A stretch of 5,721 nt of DNA from Deltaproteobacteria bacterium (GTDB lineage Bacteria; Myxococcota_A; UBA796; UBA2385): positions 1 through 5,721 of the forward strand of contig RFKJ01000884.1 of the NCBI GenBank assembly GCA_003694325.1. The letters are read 5' to 3'. The position numbers and the translations under genes were made by a program. The notes beneath the pieces are model-generated. The model was not told the origin of the DNA and searched no databases. It saw only the letters and a program-made list of their open reading frames with translations. This document shows, in pieces, positions 1 to 4,017 of this stretch (position 1 is the first letter of the stretch; every line of letters begins with the position of its first letter).

Positions 1-447
1 CCCTATGAAGGGGTGTTCGTCGCCGGGGTCGAGGGCGGGCCGATCCACCAGCTCACCCGGCGGCCCTGCATGGCCTTCTTCTGGTGCCGGGGAGGGCGCA
101 GGCTGGTCGTCGCCAGCCTCGATCGCGACGCCGGGTGTGCCCGCTGGAGCCGCATCGATATCGACGAGTCGGACCCGACCGAGTCGGTGGAACAGGAGCT
201 GGCCCCCTTCTGGCCGACGCAGGCGCAGCTCTTCCAGCTCCACTTCTTCGAGCAGTACGTGCCCAGCCACGGGCTGGTGGACCCGACGGGGCGGTGGCTG
301 GTCTATGCCAGCTTCCCCGACCCCCTGGACAGCCTGGCCGACGGGCGCCCGCGCATCGAGTGCATCGACCTCGACGCAGCCGACCCCGAGCCCGTCGTTC
401 TGGCCCATGGCCGGTTCGCGAGCTTTGCGCCGCCGCGGATGGGATAG
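1..447 (+). CDS. C-terminal part of a WD40/TolB-like beta-propeller protein (5' end outside window)
   Basis: The reading frame is open from the first base (starting P-Y-E-G-V) to a TAG at 445-447, giving the last 148 residues of a longer protein. It shows blade-like strand repeats typical of TolB/PD40 propellers. One blade contains GPIHQLT followed by FFWCRGGRRLVVAS. Another contains FFEQYVPSHGLVDPTGRWLVYAS, here in two parts: FFEQYVPSHGLV and then DPTGRWLVYAS, the degenerate form of the 'SPDGRWLVY' signature. I recall the FF-(D/E)-QY-x-x-SH element from bacterial propeller proteins annotated as TolB-like, but that is memory rather than a search. No catalytic domain follows, so a prolyl oligopeptidase C-terminus is excluded for this end; the N-terminal part is unseen. 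The GTG at 13 is internal and should not be taken as the start. The role may be binding or scaffolding; substrate and location cannot be judged. Confidence 0.75.
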   Translation, partial: PYEGVFVAGVEGGPIHQLTRRPCMAFFWCRGGRRLVVASLDRDAGCARWSRIDIDESDPTESVEQELAPFWPTQAQLFQLHFFEQYVPSHGLVDPTGRWLVYASFPDPLDSLADGRPRIECIDLDAADPEPVVLAHGRFASFAPPRMG

Positions 448-478
448 GCGGGGGTCCTCTCTGGTCCATCGAGGTGGG

Positions 479-494
479 CGCCGGCCGACCGGCG
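479..494 (+). terminator. Possible weak hairpin after the propeller gene
   Basis: A perfect 6-bp stem (CGCCGG at 479-484 with CCGGCG at 489-494) encloses a four-base loop, starting 32 bases after the stop of the propeller gene and ending 54 bases before the next start. There is no T-tract. In DNA this GC-rich such a short hairpin can arise by chance, so a terminator role is only a suggestion. Confidence 0.2.
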
Positions 495-548
495 GGCGCG
501 CCGCGGTGCATTCGCCGGGGAAGGACCTCACCGCTACAGGAGCCCCCC

Positions 549-1259
549 ATGCCCTTCGTCGACATTCTCAGCGCTGCCCTCTCCGGCCCGGCCGGCCGGC
601 TGGTGGAGGGACCGGTCCGGACCATCGTCAACGAGGTCCTCCAGGATCACGGCTACGCCAGTCCCGACGAGTTGCAGGCGCTGCGTGACGACCTGGCCGG
701 CCTCTCCGACCTGGTGACCCGGCTGTCGGCAGAGGTCGAGGCGTTGCGGGAGGAGGCGGCCCGCCTCCAGCAGCGGGCCGCGGAGGTCTCGGCTGCAGAG
801 GACTCGGCCGCGGAGGACTCGGCCGCGGAGGACTCGGCCGCGGAGGACTCGGCTGCGGAGGACTCGGCTGCGGAGGACTCGGCTGCGGAGGACTCGGCTG
901 CGGAGGAGGACTCGGCCGCGGAGGACTCGGCCGCGGACGGTCCCGCTGCCGAGCCCGCAGCGGAGGAGTCTCCCACGGAGGAGACCCCCGCGGAGGAGAC
1001 CCCCGCGGAGGAGGCCGGGAATGATGCCGGCGCCGAGGCGGCCCACGCCGAGCGCCTCGGGATGTCCCTGGCCGACTACCACCGCTGGCGGACCGAGGGG
1101 TTGCCCGGCGTCATCGGCCCCGACGGCTACATCGAGATCAACGGGGTGGCCTACCGGGTGGACCCCTCCCTGGAGGGTCGGCCCTACACGCTCACCCGCC
1201 ACAAGAGCCCCCGGGTCCGGGTCGACGGCACCTTCGTGGCGAAGACGAAGATCGGCTGA
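549..1259 (+). CDS. Hypothetical coiled-coil protein with acidic AAEDS tandem repeats
   Basis: This encodes 236 residues of unrecognised function. The ATG at 549 is chosen because AGGAG lies at 538-542, six bases upstream; the frame stays open further upstream, but only through the propeller gene. Residues 1-40 look helical and amphipathic (FVDILSAALSGPAGRLVEG). Residues 42-73 form a clean heptad coiled coil, with L42, L45, L49, L52, V56, L59, V63, L66, A70 and L73 spaced 3-4-3-4. Residues 82-127 are nine AAEDS-type units, followed by an acidic Pro/Glu/Thr stretch with repeated PAEET. Residues about 163-236 are a different, ordered-looking part: a helix with LADYHRW, then a likely beta-rich segment (GYIEINGVAYRVDPSLEG) and a basic end (RHKSPRVRV, KTKIG). 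There is no signal peptide or membrane span, so it is probably cytoplasmic. The coiled coil suggests oligomerisation. A phasin-like granule or scaffold role is conceivable but unproven. Confidence 0.85.
   Translation: MPFVDILSAALSGPAGRLVEGPVRTIVNEVLQDHGYASPDELQALRDDLAGLSDLVTRLSAEVEALREEAARLQQRAAEVSAAEDSAAEDSAAEDSAAEDSAAEDSAAEDSAAEDSAAEEDSAAEDSAADGPAAEPAAEESPTEETPAEETPAEEAGNDAGAEAAHAERLGMSLADYHRWRTEGLPGVIGPDGYIEINGVAYRVDPSLEGRPYTLTRHKSPRVRVDGTFVAKTKIG
792..929 (+). repeat. 15-bp in-frame minisatellite encoding AAEDS x9
   Basis: Seven exact-length 15-bp units start at 792, 807, 822, 837, 852, 867 and 882. An 18-bp unit with one extra GAG (AAEEDS) starts at 897, and a final 15-bp unit at 915. 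The first unit reads GCT GCA; units 2-4 and 9 begin with GCC; units 5-8 begin with GCT. This blockwise synonymous pattern points to duplication of groups of units by slippage or unequal exchange. A shorter related array (two copies of 15 bp encoding PAEET) follows around 979-1011. Confidence 0.97.
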
Positions 1260-1486
1260 ATCGCCCCTCGACACCGGCCGGATCCCGGGGACCTCGTCGG
1301 GTGCGGCGGTGCTCTGCCAGGACGGCGCCGTGGGTGGGCAGGGGCAGACCGTCGCGCCGGCGGCGTGGGCGCAGGCCTCTCGCCGGCCATCCGGGTTATC
1401 GAAGCGCCCGGAGCACTCGCCCGAAGGAGCGGGTGGGGCCGCGGTGGCGCGGTCCATCCCCGTTTCGACCCCAGCTTGGAGCCGCC
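1260..1486 (+). other. 227-base intergenic region ahead of the aldehyde dehydrogenase
   Basis: I see no convincing gene or RNA here. The aldehyde dehydrogenase frame is open back to 1301, but the translated upstream part is low-complexity Arg/Pro-rich sequence without family similarity. A perfect 10-bp palindrome (ACGGCGCCGT) lies at 1322-1331. A GC-rich hairpin pairs 1416-1423 with 1430-1437, including two G-T pairs, and its six-base loop reads AAGGAG (1424-1429), a Shine-Dalgarno-like sequence. I could not find a persuasive -35/-10 pair, although a promoter is expected somewhere in this gap if the two flanking genes are not co-transcribed. Confidence 0.5.
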
Positions 1487-3004
1487 ATGAAGGACCTGCT
1501 CTCCCGCCTCGGTATCGAAGACGTCAACGCCGGTGCCTGGATCGGTACCGAGGCCCTGCCGCCGGCCGGTGACGACCGGGTGGTCAGCACCAACCCGGCC
1601 ACCAACGACCCCATCGCCAGCGTCGCGATCGCCGACGCCGACCAGCTCGACCGGGTGATCGACGCGGCCCAGGATGCCTTCCTGGAGTGGCGGCGGCTGC
1701 CCGCCCCCAAGCGTGGGGAGGTCGTTCGCCGGATGGGCAACGCGCTGCGCGACCACAAGGAGGACCTCGGGCGCCTTGTCACCCTGGAGGTCGGCAAGAT
1801 CCTCAGCGAAGGGCTGGGCGAGGTCCAGGAGAGCATCGACATGGCCGACCTCGCCGTCGGCATGTCGCGCCAGCTCTACGGGCTGACCATGCACAGCGAG
1901 CGGGCGCAGCACCGCATGTACGAGCAGTGGCACCCGCTGGGCGCCATCGGCGTGATCACCGCCTTCAACTTCCCCAACGCCGTCTGGGCCTGGAACGCCA
2001 TGGTGGCGCTGGCCTGCGGCGACACCGTGCTGTGGAAGCCCTCGATCAAGGCGCCGCTCACCGCCATCGCCACCCACCGGATCCTGTCCCGGGTCGCCGA
2101 GGATGCCGGGTTCCCCCACCTGCTGACCCTGGTCATCGGCCAGGATGCCGTGGTGGGGGAGGGGATGATCCGCGATCCGCGCCTGCCCCTGATCAGCGCC
2201 ACCGGCTCGGTGCGGATGGGGCGTTACGTCGGGCAGGTCGTGGCGGCCCGCCTGGGGCGCTGCCTGCTGGAGCTGGGCGGCAACAACGCGATCATCGTCG
2301 ATCGGACCGCCGACCTCGACCTCGCCATCCGGGGCATCGCCTTCGGTGCGGTGGGGACCGCCGGCCAGCGCTGCACCACCACGCGGCGCCTCATCGTCCA
2401 CGAGGACATCGCCGACGAGGTGATCGGGCGGCTGGTCGCGGCCTACGAGAAGCTGCCCATCGGCGACCCGATGCTGCCGACCACCCTGGTGGGACCGCTC
2501 ATCGACCCGGGGGCCGTGGCCCAGTACCGGGCGGCCCTCGACACCATCCGGGAGCAGGGGGGCGAGATCCTCACCGGGGGCGAGGTGCTGGATCGGCCCG
2601 GCAACTTCGTCCGGCCGACCATCGTGGCGGCCCGCCACGACATGCCCATCTGCCACGAGGAGACCTTCGCCCCGATCCTCTACGTCATGCGCTACCGCGA
2701 CCTGGCGGAGGCCATCGAGTGGCAGAACGACGTGCCCCAGGGCCTGTCCAGCGCCATCTTCACCGACAGCTTCCGCTCCGCGGAGCGCTTCCTCTCCCAC
2801 GAGGGCAGCGACTGCGGGATCGCCAACGTCAACATCGGCACCTCCGGCGCCGAGATCGGCGGGGCGTTCGGTGGCGAGAAGGACACCGGCGGGGGACGGG
2901 AGGCCGGGTCGGACGCCTGGAAGTCGTACATGCGGCGCCAGACCTGCACCTTGAACTGGGGCACCGACCTGCCGCTGGCCCAGGGCGTGAAGTTCGACAT
3001 CTGA
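1487..3004 (+). CDS. ALDH7-family aldehyde dehydrogenase (L-aminoadipate-semialdehyde / L-piperidine-6-carboxylate dehydrogenase type)
   Basis: This complete 505-residue NAD(P)-dependent aldehyde dehydrogenase most resembles antiquitin (ALDH7A1) and bacterial L-piperidine-6-carboxylate dehydrogenases. These oxidise alpha-aminoadipic semialdehyde to aminoadipate in lysine breakdown. Diagnostic segments are GEVQESIDMADLAVGMSRQL, then LYGLTMHSERAQHRMYEQWH, and the C-terminal GGAFGGEKDTGGGREAGSD. Expected active-site residues are present: Asn161 in AFNFPN, Lys184 in LWKPS, the cofactor-site Gly240-Ser241, the general base Glu262 in ELGGNN, the nucleophile Cys296 in GQRCTTTRR, and Glu392/Phe394 in HEETFAP. 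The ATG at 1487 has GGAG at 1478-1481, and its N-terminus (MKDLLSRLGI) matches where family members begin. A GTG at 1433 is an alternative in-frame start. No other lysine-catabolism gene is visible, so the physiological substrate is inferred from family only; ALDH7 enzymes can also oxidise betaine aldehyde and lipid-derived aldehydes. A small membrane-protein gene follows after 12 bases. Confidence 0.96.
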   Translation: MKDLLSRLGIEDVNAGAWIGTEALPPAGDDRVVSTNPATNDPIASVAIADADQLDRVIDAAQDAFLEWRRLPAPKRGEVVRRMGNALRDHKEDLGRLVTLEVGKILSEGLGEVQESIDMADLAVGMSRQLYGLTMHSERAQHRMYEQWHPLGAIGVITAFNFPNAVWAWNAMVALACGDTVLWKPSIKAPLTAIATHRILSRVAEDAGFPHLLTLVIGQDAVVGEGMIRDPRLPLISATGSVRMGRYVGQVVAARLGRCLLELGGNNAIIVDRTADLDLAIRGIAFGAVGTAGQRCTTTRRLIVHEDIADEVIGRLVAAYEKLPIGDPMLPTTLVGPLIDPGAVAQYRAALDTIREQGGEILTGGEVLDRPGNFVRPTIVAARHDMPICHEETFAPILYVMRYRDLAEAIEWQNDVPQGLSSAIFTDSFRSAERFLSHEGSDCGIANVNIGTSGAEIGGAFGGEKDTGGGREAGSDAWKSYMRRQTCTLNWGTDLPLAQGVKFDI

Positions 3005-3005
3005 C

Positions 3006-3013
3006 GGAGGAGG
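3006..3013 (+). promoter_or_regulatory. Strong Shine-Dalgarno that supports the small gene's start
   Basis: GGAGGAGG ends three bases before the ATG at 3017 and begins right after the aldehyde dehydrogenase stop. The GGAGG at 3006-3010 sits six bases from the start. Such a purine-rich site so close behind a stop suggests translational coupling and is the main reason to believe the 58-codon gene. Confidence 0.65.
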
Positions 3014-3016
3014 CGC

Positions 3017-3193
3017 ATGGCGCGCCGCGCGGCTCGACCCCGACAGTCCCGGCTCGTCGAGCTGGGGCTGTGGTTCAGCCTCGCCTTCGTGGCGGTGCTG
3101 GTGGCCGCCTGGGTGCGCATGCCCGACGTCGAGCGGGGGGTGCGCACGCTGGTGGACGATCTCGCAGTGCAGTGGGGCTACCAGGACCCCTGA
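3017..3193 (+). CDS. Small single-span membrane protein (58 residues), unknown function
   Basis: This short frame runs from an ATG with a near-ideal Shine-Dalgarno (3006-3013) to a TGA at 3191-3193. The protein has a basic N-terminus (MARRAARPRQSR), a hydrophobic span at about residues 14-32 (VELGLWFSLAFVAVLVAAW), and a mixed-charge C-terminal tail ending WGYQDP. By the positive-inside rule the N-terminus would be cytoplasmic and the tail of about 25 residues periplasmic or extracytoplasmic. It lacks a Cys lipobox and no typical signal-peptidase site is apparent, so a membrane-anchored small protein is more likely than an exported one. It starts 12 bases after the aldehyde dehydrogenase stop and is probably co-transcribed. 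I do not recognise a family. Oddly, its last six codons and stop are part of a 45-bp duplicated unit, so the 3' end of the gene may have been altered recently. Confidence 0.65.
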   Translation: MARRAARPRQSRLVELGLWFSLAFVAVLVAAWVRMPDVERGVRTLVDDLAVQWGYQDP

Positions 3194-3261
3194 CCCCGGG
3201 TGCAGCGGGGGGTGCGGTGGGGCTACCAGGACCCCTGACCCCGGGTGCAGTGGGGGGTGCG
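3172..3261 (+). repeat. Two head-to-tail copies of a 45-bp unit spanning the small gene's stop codon
   Basis: Bases 3172-3216 and 3217-3261 are identical at 44 of 45 positions; the one difference is C at 3206 versus T at 3251. Each copy contains codons for GYQDP and TGA, then CCCCGGGTGCAG and a run of six G. The first copy terminates the small membrane protein. The second lies in untranslated DNA. A 13-base piece of the unit (AGCGGGGGGTGCG, 3204-3216) also occurs upstream at 3132-3144 inside the small gene, suggesting an older repeat history. Confidence 0.95.
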
Positions 3262-3282
3262 GTGCGCCGGCGCAGCCTGGCG

Positions 3283-3311
3283 TTGCCGTGACGGGCTCGT
3301 GCAAGTAGAGT
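3283..3311 (+). promoter_or_regulatory. Putative sigma70-type promoter for the lipoprotein gene
   Basis: TTGCCG at 3283-3288 matches four of six bases of the -35 consensus TTGACA. TAGAGT at 3306-3311 matches four of six of TATAAT. The spacer is exactly 17 bases. Transcription would begin near 3318, leaving a leader of about 30 bases before the ATG at 3347, with GAGGAG at 3336-3341 as the ribosome site. The position is ideal, but the hexamers are imperfect. Confidence 0.45.
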
Positions 3312-3346
3312 GCAGCAGCCCTGGCTCAACCTCTTGAGGAGACCCC

Positions 3347-3943
3347 ATGCCCACCTCTCTCTCCCGGCTCCCGTTCTTCCTCGCGGTGGCGCTCAGCACC
3401 GCCATGATCGCCTGTTCCGACAAGGACAGCGACGATGATGGGGACGGTGACGGCGGCAGCGACGGCGGCGCCGCGCACGACGGCGGCAGCGCCGGCACCT
3501 ACGACACCGGCCTGTTCGTCTTCAACTACGAGGGCACCGCCACCGTCTCTCCTGGCATGAGCTGGGACGGCGTCGAGGTGGCCTACGCCCACGGCCTCGG
3601 CCCGGACCTGTGGTGCGAGATCACGACCACCACGGCCTCGACCACGCCGAACACCACCTGCACCGACTGCACCTTCGCCTTCGACATCGACTTCACCGGG
3701 TCGCAGATCACCTCGGACGTCGGCTGCGACCTCGTCGGCATGACCGACCCCTCGCTCTACGACGGCGCCTACAGCTACGGCCTGATCGAGGACTACTACT
3801 ACGGGTCCTACGGGCCCTACGACCTGCTCATGCTCGGCTACCAAGGCAAGTGGTACTGGGCGGGTGAAGGCAGTTTCGACGGGTCCAGCTTCGACTACAA
3901 GTTCTGGTACGACTACTACTACTACGTCTACTACCTGTACTGA
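3347..3943 (+). CDS. Secreted lipoprotein with Asp/Gly linker, four cysteines and Tyr-rich C-terminus
   Basis: The 198-residue product starts with a lipoprotein signal: Arg7, a hydrophobic core at residues 8-22 (LPFFLAVALSTAMIA) and the lipobox MIAC, with Cys23 as the probable lipidated residue. A flexible linker very rich in Asp and Gly follows to about residue 50. The mature domain contains Cys90, Cys105, Cys108 (in CTDC) and Cys127, which could form two disulfides in the periplasm or at the cell surface. The C-terminal third is extraordinarily aromatic: 19 Tyr among residues 138-198, ending YDYYYYVYYLY. The ATG is preceded by GAGGAG five bases away and by a candidate promoter. From memory, lipoproteins with an Asp/Gly linker and a C...CxDC...C layout are common in Myxococcota genomes as uncharacterised proteins; I cannot name a family. 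It faces the sulfatase gene tail-to-tail and appears monocistronic. Function unknown. Confidence 0.9.
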   Translation: MPTSLSRLPFFLAVALSTAMIACSDKDSDDDGDGDGGSDGGAAHDGGSAGTYDTGLFVFNYEGTATVSPGMSWDGVEVAYAHGLGPDLWCEITTTTASTTPNTTCTDCTFAFDIDFTGSQITSDVGCDLVGMTDPSLYDGAYSYGLIEDYYYGSYGPYDLLMLGYQGKWYWAGEGSFDGSSFDYKFWYDYYYYVYYLY

Positions 3944-3948
3944 GCGCC

Positions 3949-3975
3949 CGGTCGGGGTGGCTCGACCCCCGACCG
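3949..3975 (+). terminator. Hairpin directly after the lipoprotein gene
   Basis: A perfect 9-bp stem pairs CGGTCGGGG (3949-3957) with CCCCGACCG (3967-3975) around a nine-base loop, starting six bases after the lipoprotein TGA. No T-run follows, so intrinsic termination may be weak, but its position between convergent genes supports a terminator or mRNA 3'-end stabilising role. Confidence 0.5.
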
Positions 3976-3990
3976 CGGCGGCGCCGGTGC

Positions 3991-4016
3991 CCCGCGGCCG
4001 GGGGGGGGGCCGTGGG
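3991..4016 (-). terminator. Hairpin with homopolymer G/C loop directly after the sulfatase-TPR gene
   Basis: CCCGCGGCC (3991-3999) pairs with GGCCGTGGG (4008-4016) over nine positions, one of them a G-T pair. The loop is eight G on the plus strand (eight C on the minus-strand transcript). It begins one base past the sulfatase stop codon in the direction of transcription. There is no T-run. The ten consecutive G at 4000-4009 include the loop. Confidence 0.4.
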
Positions 4017-4017
4017 T

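Noticed and set aside
84..548. Extension of the coiled-coil gene upstream to an ATG at 84
   Set aside because: The upstream part overlaps the propeller gene in another frame and is Arg/Pro/Gly-rich; the ATG at 549 has a good ribosome site.
792..929. Repeat array considered as CRISPR-like
   Set aside because: Units are contiguous 15-mers in a coding frame without spacers.
653..976. Minus-strand frame encoding AAESS repeats
   Set aside because: It is the antisense reading of the 15-bp minisatellite, which stays open in several frames because the period is a multiple of three; it lacks a coherent domain outside the repeat.
1322..1331. Perfect 10-bp palindrome ACGGCGCCGT as an operator
   Set aside because: Short GC palindromes are expected by chance here, and there is no regulator gene or identified promoter beside it.
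1374..1402. Possible -10 element TATCGA ahead of the aldehyde dehydrogenase
   Set aside because: It matches only three of six consensus bases and no -35-like hexamer lies at a suitable distance.
3172..3261. The 45-bp duplicated unit as a terminator of the aldehyde dehydrogenase operon
   Set aside because: Only short four-base pairings (for example CAGG with CCTG, GGGG with CCCC) occur in each copy and no T-run follows, so the evidence is too weak.
1687..3291. A 534-codon plus-strand frame within the aldehyde dehydrogenase
   Set aside because: It is Arg/Gly/His-rich out-of-frame translation of a conserved enzyme gene.
1184..3304. A 706-codon open frame on the minus strand opposite the aldehyde dehydrogenase
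   Set aside because: It is low-complexity His/Pro/Gly/Asp-rich sequence and lies antisense to a strongly conserved gene; GC-rich coding DNA routinely leaves such frames open.
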